Of a DNA stretch of 23,648 nucleotides, positions 14,930-23,128 are shown one piece after another. The translations under genes and the position numbers were made by a program. Source of the stretch: CAZMSQ01 sp964569025 (GTDB lineage Bacteria; Bacteroidota; Bacteroidia; Chitinophagales; Saprospiraceae); contig CAZMSQ010000035.1 of the NCBI GenBank assembly GCA_964569025.1, forward strand, positions 1 through 23,648. The letters are read 5' to 3'. The notes beneath the pieces were generated by a model. The model made no database searches and was not told the DNA's origin. It saw nothing but the letters and a program-made list of their open reading frames with translations. The stretch's first letter is position 1. Every line of letters begins with the position of its first letter.

Positions 14930-16174
14930 ATGAAGCGCCCCGCATATTCCCTGATCGTAGTCGGCGGTGGGGCTGCCGGCTTCTTTGGCGCTCTTGCTTT
15001 CGCGGAAAAGGCTCCGGGCGCTGACATACTTATCCTGGAGAAGGGGCGCGAGCTGCTCAGTAAGGTGAAAATTTCCGGTGGGGGGAGATGCAATGTGACG
15101 CACGCTTGTTTTGATCCAGCCGAACTGGTTACGTATTACCCGAGAGGACGCCGGGAGCTGTTGGGGCCCTTCCATAAGTTCGGTCCCTCTGATACCATTC
15201 ATTGGTTTGAATCGAGGGGCGTGTCAATTAAAACTGAGCGCGACGGACGCATGTTTCCGGTGACCAATAATTCGCAGACGATTATTGACTGCTTTTTGCG
15301 GGAGGCGGACCAGGCTGGAATAGAAATTCGCTGTAAGGCAGGTGTGAGCAATATAGAGCCGCGGCAGGAAGGAGGCTGGCTTATCCGTCTGACTGATGGC
15401 ACAGAATGCACAGCCAGCCAGGTTTTGGTGGCGAGCGGCAGCAGTCGCTCTGGATGGTCAATGCTCGAGGCTCTCGGCCTTCGGGTGATTGATCCGGTAC
15501 CTTCTCTGTTTACTTTTCAGATTAAGGACCAACGGCTGGAAGGTTTGCAAGGGCTTTCGGTGCCGGCTGCATCAGTGGAAATCCCCGAAGCTCGCCTTTC
15601 TGAGAGCGGCCCCCTTCTGATTACCCATTGGGGGGTGAGTGGCCCAGCAGTACTCAAACTTTCAGCACGAGGAGCAAGAAAACTGCATGAATGCGCTTAT
15701 TCTTTTCAACTGAAAATCAATTTTTTAGGTTCACTCTCCTTCAATGATGCATCAATAGAGTTACAAAGATTCCGGAGAGACCATGGGGCGAAAGCGGTCG
15801 GGCGGAATGGGGTGTGGCCTGAAATTCCCGGACGGTTATGGAACCGTCTGCTCCAAGCCGCAGGTATCCGGGATGAAGAGCGTTGGGCCGATTTGTCGGG
15901 AAAAAAGATGCAGGCCATCCTCGCGCAGGTTACGGATGCGACCTACTCAGTGAGCGGAAAAAGTACATTTAAAGAAGAGTTTGTAACGGCGGGTGGCGTG
16001 GACCTTCGCGAAATAGATCTCAGGAGTTTTGAGTCGAAATCTCACCCGGGGCTGTTTCTTGCAGGGGAGGTTCTGAACATAGACGCACTGACAGGCGGGT
16101 TCAATTTTCAGGCGGCATGGACTGGTGGCTATCTGGCAGGCTGCGCAGCCGCCAAACGGATGAATCCGGGCTAA
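14930..16174 (+). CDS. NAD(P)/FAD-dependent oxidoreductase, HI0933/BaiN family
   Basis: A 414-residue flavoprotein. The N-terminal Rossmann motif GGGAAG (12-17) binds FAD, and KISGGGRCNVTH (47-58) is the hallmark of the HI0933/YhiN/BaiN family. VLVASGSSRSGW marks the second glycine-rich segment. The C-terminal block GEVLNIDALTGGFNFQAAWTGG is the conserved FAD-closing end. The physiological substrate is unknown for most members; BaiN acts on bile acids in gut clostridia, but that should not be transferred here. The gene stands 69 bp after the CBS-type gene on the same strand and may share its transcript. It overlaps the convergent membrane-protein gene by 4 bp. Confidence 0.92.
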   Translation: MKRPAYSLIVVGGGAAGFFGALAFAEKAPGADILILEKGRELLSKVKISGGGRCNVTHACFDPAELVTYYPRGRRELLGPFHKFGPSDTIHWFESRGVSIKTERDGRMFPVTNNSQTIIDCFLREADQAGIEIRCKAGVSNIEPRQEGGWLIRLTDGTECTASQVLVASGSSRSGWSMLEALGLRVIDPVPSLFTFQIKDQRLEGLQGLSVPAASVEIPEARLSESGPLLITHWGVSGPAVLKLSARGARKLHECAYSFQLKINFLGSLSFNDASIELQRFRRDHGAKAVGRNGVWPEIPGRLWNRLLQAAGIRDEERWADLSGKKMQAILAQVTDATYSVSGKSTFKEEFVTAGGVDLREIDLRSFESKSHPGLFLAGEVLNIDALTGGFNFQAAWTGGYLAGCAAAKRMNPG

Positions 16175-16527
16175 GCAGATTTGGATGGAAAAAGGGTGAC
16201 ACCAGCGCTCCCTGTGGCACATCCAAGACCACCCAGCAATCCACCAACACACGCTGTTAAAATCCAGATGCCTGACGTTCCAATCCCCATAAAAAGCTCG
16301 CCGATGCGTCCGGCGAGCAGGCCGTCATTTGCTACATTCAGGAGAAAAGCCTGCAGGCCCCACACCAGAAATCCCGCTAAAAATCCAAGGGCAAAATTAC
16401 GACCCACACTCAAGCCGGTCCAGGCCCCAATCAACAGCCCGACCAGTGCAATAGCCGGCCATGGGAGAAAAAGCTGGGCCAACCATCCGGCACCTGCCAT
16501 CGTCAAGAGGAAAAAGAAAAATTTCAT
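16171..16527 (-). CDS. Small hydrophobic membrane protein, function unknown
   Basis: A 118-residue protein, mostly membrane. I see three to four hydrophobic segments: FFFFLLTMAGAGWLAQLFL near the start, AIALVGLLIGAWTGLSV, FALGFLAGFLVWGLQAFLL, and a glycine-rich ILTACVGGLLGGLGCATG at the end. I do not recognise a family. The open frame extends to a TTG at 16539; I prefer the ATG at 16527, which directly starts the hydrophobic segment. It lies 13 bp after the DUF6495 gene, so it is probably the last gene of the penicillin-acylase operon. Its stop overlaps the flavoprotein gene tail to tail. Confidence 0.75.
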   Translation of the reverse strand: MKFFFFLLTMAGAGWLAQLFLPWPAIALVGLLIGAWTGLSVGRNFALGFLAGFLVWGLQAFLLNVANDGLLAGRIGELFMGIGTSGIWILTACVGGLLGGLGCATGSAGVTLFPSKSA

Positions 16528-16540
16528 AAGCGCATTCAAT

Positions 16541-17035
16541 TTATTCTGGCTGTTCTGTCAGTGATTTCAGTGTTGTATACAAGGTGTTGTCTTTGAGAAT
16601 CAAACACCCAGCCTCCATAAGTTCGTAGACCTCCCGTTCGCGGCTCGTACGGTATTGTTTTTCAGCCTTCATCAGCTGTAGCCGGGCTCCTGAAAGCCTT
16701 AGTTTTGCCATCATTTCGTCCGGTCGTTCTCCATGTTCCCGGAAATCAAGGTTGCTGGAGCCTTCAACCCTTAGGCCGACCATATCAACCCCAGTCTCTG
16801 AAAATTTGAATATCTGGAGCGACGATTTTTCTCTGCGCTCCAGAAACTCTACCGATGGTAAGACACGGTCAAATACCATATCGCTGAATTCCTCGATGAA
16901 AGTCCGGACCTTTTCTGGATTATCCGCCTTCATAGATACCCATTCTTCTGCCGGAATCCCATTTGAAGCCAGAAATCTGACAAACTCCTGTTGTAATTCG
17001 TGGAGCTCATCCTGGCGCAATGCACGGTATTTCAT
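16541..17035 (-). CDS. DUF6495 family protein
   Basis: A 164-residue soluble protein of unknown function. The start MKYRALRQDELHELQQEFVRFLA, then IPAEEWVSMK and FSDMVFDRVLPSVEFLERRE, matches what I know of a Bacteroidota-restricted family (DUF6495). It has no signal peptide, membrane helix or recognisable catalytic motif; it is rich in charged helices. It lies 31 bp downstream of the penicillin acylase gene and 13 bp upstream of the small membrane protein gene, all on the minus strand. Clear ATG start. Confidence 0.8.
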   Translation of the reverse strand: MKYRALRQDELHELQQEFVRFLASNGIPAEEWVSMKADNPEKVRTFIEEFSDMVFDRVLPSVEFLERREKSSLQIFKFSETGVDMVGLRVEGSSNLDFREHGERPDEMMAKLRLSGARLQLMKAEKQYRTSREREVYELMEAGCLILKDNTLYTTLKSLTEQPE

Positions 17036-17066
17036 TTAATTACTTGATTTTGTCATTCTTCTCCAA

Positions 17067-19502
17067 TCATTCCGCTGACGGACTAACCTGAAGGGTCAAC
17101 AAAACAGATTCCGGATGGTCATTCTTGTCAGACATCAACTTGAGCGGATAATAGTCACCCCTTACCCAGGTGTCAACCATCTGCTGATAATGGTGGCTGC
17201 CAGGATTTCCAGACTGACCGCCGGGATAGACGCCCCAGGCTGTCGGCTCCGGACCCAGTTCGACAATCATCCTCCATGAGGGGCCATTTGATGGCTTGAT
17301 GGAATTGAGGGATTCGCGAAACCCTCCAGTCACCATGTTGCGGTAGGAAAATGCCGGGATGCGGGCAAGGTGCGGAATTTGTCTCTCGACATAAGTCCCC
17401 CATTGAGTGCCTTCGCGCAGTGCTGCTTCTAGTTCTTCATACACAGCGTGGAATGACTGCGTCACAATATCTTCGGCGGTTTCACGCTCCGGAGTCTCAA
17501 GGATGTCGAAAAAGCGGAGCTCCGGGAATTCCTTGAGAAACCTGATTGTGACCCACTCATCTGGCTTTGGAATCGGGCGGGTATCTGCCACTTCCCGGCA
17601 TTCATCCCAAGTGCGGCTCACCACACGCTCAAACCATTCAAAGAAGACAACAGGCGCTGTTTGGTCAGCATCAAATCGGTAATTCCACCCCGACAGTTCT
17701 TCCACCACGTTGCGCTGATCAGATGTCAGACTGGCACTGTCAAGCAAGCCCAACAATACAGGAAGGGCATCTTCCGCGAGAATGGTGTAGTTATCCAGTT
17801 GCAACGCTTTCATATCATCCACGGTGATGTTCTCCATTTCACTCAGACGCCTGTTGAGATACCGGCCGCGATAATCATCGAAAAAGCCGAAATAGGGGTA
17901 GGGGTAGGCACCATCCGTCGACCGCTGATTGGCGGATCCGACAAAGCCTGATTCCGGGTTATACATCATAGGCATATCCTCAAATGGAATGAAGCCCTTC
18001 CACTTGTTGGCACTCATATTTCCGGGACGTACAAAGCGGGCCTCATCCAGGTTGCGTATTGGAAATTTGCCATTCACCCTGATGGCAATGTCTCCATCAT
18101 TAGCAGCGAAGACAAAATTTTGGGGAGGAACCGTGTAATTGGTGAGCGCATCGAGATAATCCTGCGTGTTTGATGCTCCGTTGAGTTTGAGAAATGTGTT
18201 AAGTTCACCAACTGGAGGCGCATCGTGGGCAATCCACCGAAGGGCAAGCCCTTGACCATCCTTATCAGACGATTCAGCCACCACCGGACCCCAGATGGTA
18301 TATTTGACCGGCAGGACAACAGGATCATCTTCTCCGCTGACATAGATGAGTTCTTCTACGATTTCCACCTCCCGTGGTTCGCCATCAAGCATGTAGGCTG
18401 TTTTTTCCTCATTTGCCCATTCTATGGTGTAAAGATCTGCCAGGTCGTGGCCTACATTGGTGACACCCCATGCGACCTTTTTGTTAAAACCGATGATGAT
18501 GCCCGGCACGCCAGGCATAGATGCTCCATAGGCGTTGACCTGAGGCGTCTGAATCTGCAATTCATACCAAATAGCAGGCAGGGTCAAATTCAGGTGGGGA
18601 TCGTTTGCAAGGATGGGATATCCGGACTGCGTTTTTGAACCAGCCACAGCCCAATTGTTGCTGCCTATTCCTTCGGGGCGCTCCTCTTTGAAAGGAATGG
18701 GCGCGAAATATCCAAGGTCCGCAGGCAGGGGTGCAGGGCCGGACAGGGTATCTTTGGCTGCGGGCACAAATCCGGAGACAATGGGGCTTTGATTGGGATT
18801 CACCTCCGGGTACAGCAGGTCAAAGGTGTCTCGTCCAAACTGCGTGAGCGCATTGGTGTAGGCAATGTCTTTTTCATCCAGACACAGTGTATTGGCCATA
18901 TTCTTGTGAAAAAGAGCCGATTTGAGAAGTGTCCACCGCTCCGGCTCATAACCCAGCAGCTTAAACTCAAGCGGATAATCAGCGGGTTCGAGCTGGTCTA
19001 TCCAGGCATTGACCCCTGATACATAAGCCTCCATATATTCCCGAGTTTCCCGAGATGCAAGAAATGCTTCTACCTCCCTTTGTGCAGCCATCAGCATGCC
19101 TTGCTGGCGCCGCGATTGGTCCCGTTCCAATAAACCTGGACCAAGAATCTCAGAAAGCCTTCCGGCAATATCACGCGTGGCGAGATCCATTTGCCAAAGC
19201 CGGTGCCTCGCCGTGACATACCCCTGAGCCATCAGTGCATCATGCATAGAGCTGGCAAAGATATGAGGGACCATTCTCCCATCGTATACAATGGTGACTT
19301 CGCCTCGAAGACCGGGTATTTCCAAGGTCTGTTCCTGCGGGTTTGTTTGAACTGATTCAGCATTTTGCCAAAAGCCCGTAAAAGGTGAGAAAAACGGTCC
19401 GGGGGCAGGTACACGGGCATCTCCGAGAGTCATTGAACGGCTGCAAAACCAGATAAAAAGAATGGTGCATGCCAGGAGAAAGAAAAAACGAATAACCTTC
19501 AT
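17067..19502 (-). CDS. Penicillin acylase family protein (Ntn hydrolase)
   Basis: An 811-residue exported N-terminal-nucleophile hydrolase that cleaves amide bonds. An N-terminal hydrophobic segment (about 4-19) directs export or anchors the protein. The alpha-chain region has ARHRLWQMDLATRDIAGRLSEI. The autocleavage site is in GIGSNNWAVAG with Ser281 as predicted nucleophile, followed by NDPHL and the beta-chain. A linker precedes it, as expected for a self-processing precursor. Length is in the family's usual 750-850 range. Substrates in the family range from beta-lactams to acyl-homoserine lactones and N-acyl amino acids; none can be chosen here. I chose ATG 19502 over the TTG at 19517. 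It leads a likely operon with the DUF6495 and membrane-protein genes. No clear promoter box was seen. Confidence 0.93.
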   Translation of the reverse strand: MKVIRFFFLLACTILFIWFCSRSMTLGDARVPAPGPFFSPFTGFWQNAESVQTNPQEQTLEIPGLRGEVTIVYDGRMVPHIFASSMHDALMAQGYVTARHRLWQMDLATRDIAGRLSEILGPGLLERDQSRRQQGMLMAAQREVEAFLASRETREYMEAYVSGVNAWIDQLEPADYPLEFKLLGYEPERWTLLKSALFHKNMANTLCLDEKDIAYTNALTQFGRDTFDLLYPEVNPNQSPIVSGFVPAAKDTLSGPAPLPADLGYFAPIPFKEERPEGIGSNNWAVAGSKTQSGYPILANDPHLNLTLPAIWYELQIQTPQVNAYGASMPGVPGIIIGFNKKVAWGVTNVGHDLADLYTIEWANEEKTAYMLDGEPREVEIVEELIYVSGEDDPVVLPVKYTIWGPVVAESSDKDGQGLALRWIAHDAPPVGELNTFLKLNGASNTQDYLDALTNYTVPPQNFVFAANDGDIAIRVNGKFPIRNLDEARFVRPGNMSANKWKGFIPFEDMPMMYNPESGFVGSANQRSTDGAYPYPYFGFFDDYRGRYLNRRLSEMENITVDDMKALQLDNYTILAEDALPVLLGLLDSASLTSDQRNVVEELSGWNYRFDADQTAPVVFFEWFERVVSRTWDECREVADTRPIPKPDEWVTIRFLKEFPELRFFDILETPERETAEDIVTQSFHAVYEELEAALREGTQWGTYVERQIPHLARIPAFSYRNMVTGGFRESLNSIKPSNGPSWRMIVELGPEPTAWGVYPGGQSGNPGSHHYQQMVDTWVRGDYYPLKLMSDKNDHPESVLLTLQVSPSAE

Positions 19503-19741
19503 AGAGGCGCGTTTCAAGAGGGTGAAGAATCCACGAGGAGGCCGCGAAATGCGAAAAATTTGCTCAAAAAATCAAAAAAATGAAAATAATTTCAGAAATT
19601 GTCCAAAGGAAGGGGAATCGTGTGTTTTTTCTCCTTACAAGCCGACTTATTGTGGCCCTTTATTATGGACGCAAAAAGGTGGGCGAAAATAAGAAAATCT
19701 CTTCACTGAGTAGTTTTTGTGTTTATTTGTTTGGGTTAGAG

Positions 19742-19771
19742 ACCCTTGCCTTTCAGGGCAAGGGTTTTTTT
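19742..19771 (+). terminator. Intrinsic terminator on the plus strand, no gene in front
   Basis: A 9-bp perfect stem (ACCCTTGCC at 19742-19750, GGCAAGGGT at 19757-19765) with a 6-base loop, followed by seven T (19765-19771). The minus strand has no U-tract after the hairpin, so it can only terminate plus-strand transcripts. The T-run overlaps the stop codon of the minus-strand methyltransferase gene. The nearest plus-strand gene upstream ends at 16174, so a short RNA starting in 19503-19740 is the simplest explanation. Confidence 0.75.
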
Positions 19772-21109
19772 ATGTGACTGATAACACAAGGCCTTTGAGA
19801 TAGTTGCCTTCCGGGTGGTACAGGCTGACGGGATGGTCGGGACCCTGACTCAAATGGTGAAGCACCTGAATGGGTCTGCCGGCTTCCAGGCCAGCTGCAA
19901 CAATGGTATCATAGAAGAGCTGCTGGCTGATGACTTCAGAGCAAGAAAAAGTGAACAGGATACCTCCCGGGGAGAGTTTGCTAATGGCTCTCGCATTGAG
20001 TCTTTTATAAGCCTGGACAGCCTGATGACGCTTGTGGGGGGATTTGGCAAATGCAGGCGGATCAACAATCATGAGTCCGGGGCGGATGGGCGTTTCCGAC
20101 AGGAATTGCATGACATCCTGACACACTGAGGTATGTCTTTCGGAGCATTCTTTTCCCAATAAATCTACATTTTCATCTGCCCACTCCAGCGCTCTGGCTG
20201 ATGAATCAACAGAGGTTACCGAATGAGCCCCGGCAGCGAGTGCATACACGCTGAATCCACCGGAATAGGCAAAGAGGTTGAGTACATCTGCCCCCGGCGC
20301 AAACATGCGTATCAACCTCCGGTTTTCGCGCTGGTCAAGAAAAAAACCGGTCTTTTGCCCGGTCTCCCAGTTGACCATAAAACTGAGGTCATGCTCTTTG
20401 ATCAGGCACGGATCTGCGTGGCCGGACAGGTATACCCCGGATTTCTCCTCTGCCGCTGCTTCTGAAAGATATGGCATGCTCTTATCATAGACTGCATCCA
20501 GTGCCAGATCTTCAAGTCCCAACAGGATTGTGCAGAGGTCATGGCGGATGGCGTGCATGCCGATGCTGTGGCATTGCAGAACTGCCACCCGGCCATAGAT
20601 ATCAATGATAAGGCCCGGCAAACCATCACCCTCGCCGTGAACCAGCCTGTAAGCAGTGGTGTGCGAACTCCCTGTCAAGCCCAACCTGATTCGGAGGTTC
20701 AGAGCCGCAGAGAGCCTCCCTCTCCAGAACGCTGCATTCGGGCGTTCCGGACCATGGGTGAGCATTCTGGCAGTGACCTTGCCGGACTGGAAATGGGCCC
20801 AGCCCAAATGGTCACCCTGACTGCTGTGCACCGAAACAGGGTCACCATCCTGCGGGTTTCCTTCCAATCGCGAAACAGCCCCGGAAAACACCCATGGGTG
20901 AAATCTGCGGACAGGGGCTTCTTTTCCGCGTTTTANNNNNNNNNNNNNNNNNNNNNNNNNNNNNNNNNNNNNNNNNNNNNNNNNNNNNNNNNNNNNNNNN
21001 NNNNNNNNNNNNNNNNNNNNNNNNNNNNNNNNNNNCCGGAAAACACCCATGGGTGAAATCTGCGGACAGGGGCTTCTTTTCCGCGTTTTAAAATTAACTT
21101 TTTATCCAT
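19770..21109 (-). CDS. rlmI: Class I SAM-dependent rRNA methyltransferase, RlmI-like (interrupted by an assembly gap)
   Basis: A predicted 23S rRNA (cytosine-C5) methyltransferase. The sequence is broken by 100 Ns flanked by identical 55-bp copies. Removing the Ns and one copy (155 bp) leaves 1185 bp, exactly 394 codons plus stop, close to E. coli RlmI (396). The joined protein begins MDKKLILKRGKEAPVRRFHP, with a PUA-like RNA-binding N-terminus. It continues with GDGLPGLIIDIYG, GFFLDQRENRR, the SAM motif NLFAYSGGFSVYALAAGA (226-243), VDPPAFAKSPHK (297-308) and the catalytic-cysteine segment FTFSCSEVIS (334-343). ATG at 21109. With the Ns counted as real bases the two halves are out of frame. 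The symbol is by family resemblance. Confidence 0.9.
20881..20935. repeat. 55-bp sequence identical to 21036-21090 (left contig end)
   Basis: Identical over all 55 bases to the sequence just right of the N-run. It codes for the same stretch of the methyltransferase N-terminus (KRGKEAPVRRFHPWVFS on the minus strand). It is best read as the shared end of two overlapping contigs, not as a biological repeat. Confidence 0.95.
20936..21035. other. Assembly gap of 100 Ns
   Basis: Exactly 100 Ns, a common placeholder length. Flanked by two identical 55-bp segments inside one gene. The true gap size is most likely negative (a 55-bp overlap). Confidence 0.97.
21036..21090. repeat. 55-bp sequence identical to 20881-20935 (right contig end)
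   Basis: Second member of the pair flanking the Ns; it lies next to the true 5' end of the methyltransferase gene (ATG at 21109 on the minus strand). Confidence 0.95.
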
Positions 21110-21248
21110 ATTTCCGGAACTACTGCGGTCAGGAGGTCGTTCATCGCTTAAGATCGGTATTCTGTCCAATCTCTTTTGAAACTACTTCAAGAAATGCGTT
21201 GTTTGAGTCATAGTTGCCAAAAAAATTCCAACCAGTAAAAGAGAACGT

Positions 21249-21839
21249 ATGGATAGGAAAAATATTCCAATCGTCATTACAGGGATTCTTGCCCTTTTCT
21301 TTTTTTTCAGTGGGTGTGGAGCCTACAATGGATTTGTCAATCAGGAAGTCTCTGTGGAAGAGGCCTGGGCCAAGGTGCAAAGTGCATATCAGCGGCGCGC
21401 TGATTTGATTCCCAATCTGGTCAATACTGTTAAAGGAGTTGCGGATTATGAAAAGGGGACACTCGAGGCTGTCACAAAAGCCCGCGCGAGTGCCACGGGA
21501 GTGACCCTCAGCGCTGACGATCTGACGCCCGGAAAAATCCAACAGTTTCAGGAGGCACAGTCTCAACTCTCTGGTGCTCTCAGCAGATTGCTGGTCTCTG
21601 TTGAAAAATATCCTGAACTCAAGGCCGCCAGCAGTTTTCAGGAGCTGCAAGTGCAACTTGAAGGCACAGAAAACCGGATAAAAGTCGAACGGGACCGATT
21701 CAATGAGGTCGTCGCTGACTACAACCGGTCAGTACGCCGCTTTCCGGGGGTCATTTTTGCCGGGCTCTTTGGTTTCGAGCGCAAAGGGATGTTCGAAGCT
21801 GAATCAGGCGCTGACAAAGCCCCCGAAGTGAAATTCTAA
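21249..21839 (+). CDS. LemA family protein
   Basis: A 196-residue membrane-anchored coiled-coil protein. A hydrophobic N-terminal segment (about 6-22) ends in SGCG; Cys23 could be lipidated, although the residue three before it (Phe) is unusual for a lipobox. The family core follows: YNGFVNQEVSVEEAWAKVQSAYQRRADLIPNLVNTVKG, then ETVTKAR-like VTKARASA, and ENRIKVERDRFNEVVADYNRSVRRFPG. The C-terminal tail is typical. The function is not well defined. LemA genes often sit next to TPM-domain genes, as here; the first TPM gene begins 21 bp downstream. The ATG at 21249 fits the domain start. Confidence 0.94.
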   Translation: MDRKNIPIVITGILALFFFFSGCGAYNGFVNQEVSVEEAWAKVQSAYQRRADLIPNLVNTVKGVADYEKGTLEAVTKARASATGVTLSADDLTPGKIQQFQEAQSQLSGALSRLLVSVEKYPELKAASSFQELQVQLEGTENRIKVERDRFNEVVADYNRSVRRFPGVIFAGLFGFERKGMFEAESGADKAPEVKF

Positions 21840-21860
21840 CTCACTGAACACTTATATATT

Positions 21861-22310
21861 TTGAACCGATTTTTCTCAAAATCAGAGGAAGCACTCATCA
21901 TTGAGTCCATCCGTCGTGCCGAGCAGGAAACATCCGGCGAGATTCGCGTGCATCTCGAGCACCGAAAAAAGTCCGATTCAGTCATGGAAGGAGCGAAGAA
22001 AGCCTTTACAACCCTCCGCATGGAACGGACTGCAGAGCGAAATGGTGTCCTTGTCTACCTGATTCCCTCCGTCCGGGAGTTTGCCATTTTGGGCGACTCC
22101 GGCATCAACGCCAAAGTGCCAGAACATTTTTGGGAGGATGTGCGCGATGTGATGCAGGATCAGTTTCGGAAAGGCGCAGTTGCGAAGGGCATTTGCGACG
22201 GGATTCTTCTGATTGGCGAAAAACTCAAAACCTATTTTCCGTATCAAAAAGATGACACCAATGAATTGCCGGATGATTTGTCATATGGCTCGGATTCTGC
22301 TACTGAGTAG
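21861..22310 (+). CDS. TPM domain protein, soluble form
   Basis: A 149-residue TPM-fold protein without signal peptide. It shows ALIIESIRRAEQETSGEIRVHLE near the start, then RNGVLVYLIPSVREFAILGDSGI and DQFRKGAVAKGICDGILLIGEKL. It begins with TTG: no in-frame ATG exists until codon 42, after the conserved TSGEIRVH block, so the TTG is very likely the true start. It is 21 bp after lemA, and its 3' end overlaps the next TPM gene by 26 bp, pointing to one operon with coupled translation. The molecular role is unknown; TPM domains have been linked to phosphatase activity and membrane-protein turnover in other lineages. Confidence 0.88.
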   Translation: MNRFFSKSEEALIIESIRRAEQETSGEIRVHLEHRKKSDSVMEGAKKAFTTLRMERTAERNGVLVYLIPSVREFAILGDSGINAKVPEHFWEDVRDVMQDQFRKGAVAKGICDGILLIGEKLKTYFPYQKDDTNELPDDLSYGSDSATE

Positions 22311-23058
22311 TATCCTTCTTTCCGGTTTTTCAGGACTCGCACAAGATATTCCTCCCAGGCCTGTACCACCCAGGCTGGTCAACGATTTTGCCGCTCTGCT
22401 CTCATCCGCTGAAGCTTCAGCCCTCGAACGCAAACTCGTTGCATATGATGACACGACTTCCATTCAGATTGCAATCATCACTGAACGTTCTTTAAATGGA
22501 ATGGACGACTTTCAGCGGGCTCTCGACATTGCACAGGGGTGGGGTGTCGGACAGGCGGATACCGACAATGGCGTCCTTGTTTACATCGCAGCGGAGGACC
22601 GTAAAATCAGAATCCTGACGGGAGAGGGCAGTGAGGGGTTCTTGCCTGATATTCTTGCCTCAAGAATCATCAATCAGGTCATCAGGCCAAACTTTCGGAA
22701 TCAGCAATATTTTGAGGGACTGAATCAGGCGACTGACCTTATCATGCGGTTGGGGTCGGGTGAGTATACGGCATCTTCTGATCTCAAGCAACCAAACAAA
22801 AAGCCTCTCAGAGCCGGTCTGCTTCTGATTGTTCTGGTCATCGTGCTGATTATTGTCATTTCGAGTGCCAACCGTGGCGGTGGTGGCGGCTATGGGGGCG
22901 GTGGCAGATACCGCTCAGGAGGTGGATGGATATTTTTTGGTCCGGGTCATTATGGCGGTGGATTTGGTGGTGGCGGCAGTTTTGGCGGTGGCGGCGGTGG
23001 ATTCGGAGGCTTCGGTGGTGGTAGTTTTGGTGGTGGGGGTGCCGGCGGAAGCTGGTGA
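22285..23058 (+). CDS. TPM domain protein with membrane anchor and glycine-rich tail (YgcG-like)
   Basis: A 257-residue exported protein. The signal peptide is about 1-20 (MARILLLSSILLSGFSGLAQ). A TPM domain (about 30-160) has VNDFAALLSSAEASALERKL, DNGVLVYIAAEDRKIRILTGEGSEGFLPD and the RPNF stretch. A membrane helix follows (GLLLIVLVIVLIIVIS), then a tail of about 60 residues that is mostly glycine with aromatic and serine spacers, ending GGSW. This is the standard YgcG layout. I chose the ATG at 22285, which starts directly at the signal peptide; upstream in-frame starts from 22213 would add charged residues ahead of it. It overlaps the preceding gene by 26 bp. Confidence 0.93.
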   Translation: MARILLLSSILLSGFSGLAQDIPPRPVPPRLVNDFAALLSSAEASALERKLVAYDDTTSIQIAIITERSLNGMDDFQRALDIAQGWGVGQADTDNGVLVYIAAEDRKIRILTGEGSEGFLPDILASRIINQVIRPNFRNQQYFEGLNQATDLIMRLGSGEYTASSDLKQPNKKPLRAGLLLIVLVIVLIIVISSANRGGGGGYGGGGRYRSGGGWIFFGPGHYGGGFGGGGSFGGGGGGFGGFGGGSFGGGGAGGSW

Positions 23059-23128
23059 TGGAGGAATTGGTGTGAATTTTGTAAAAACAGGGATGTTGAA
23101 ACTTCGCTGATTTTTCGAAAAACACACA

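Noticed and set aside
20881..21090. A genuine 55-bp duplication or recombination site in the methyltransferase gene
   Set aside because: Keeping both copies breaks the reading frame and inserts Ns; merging them gives an intact gene of the usual length. An assembly artefact explains everything.
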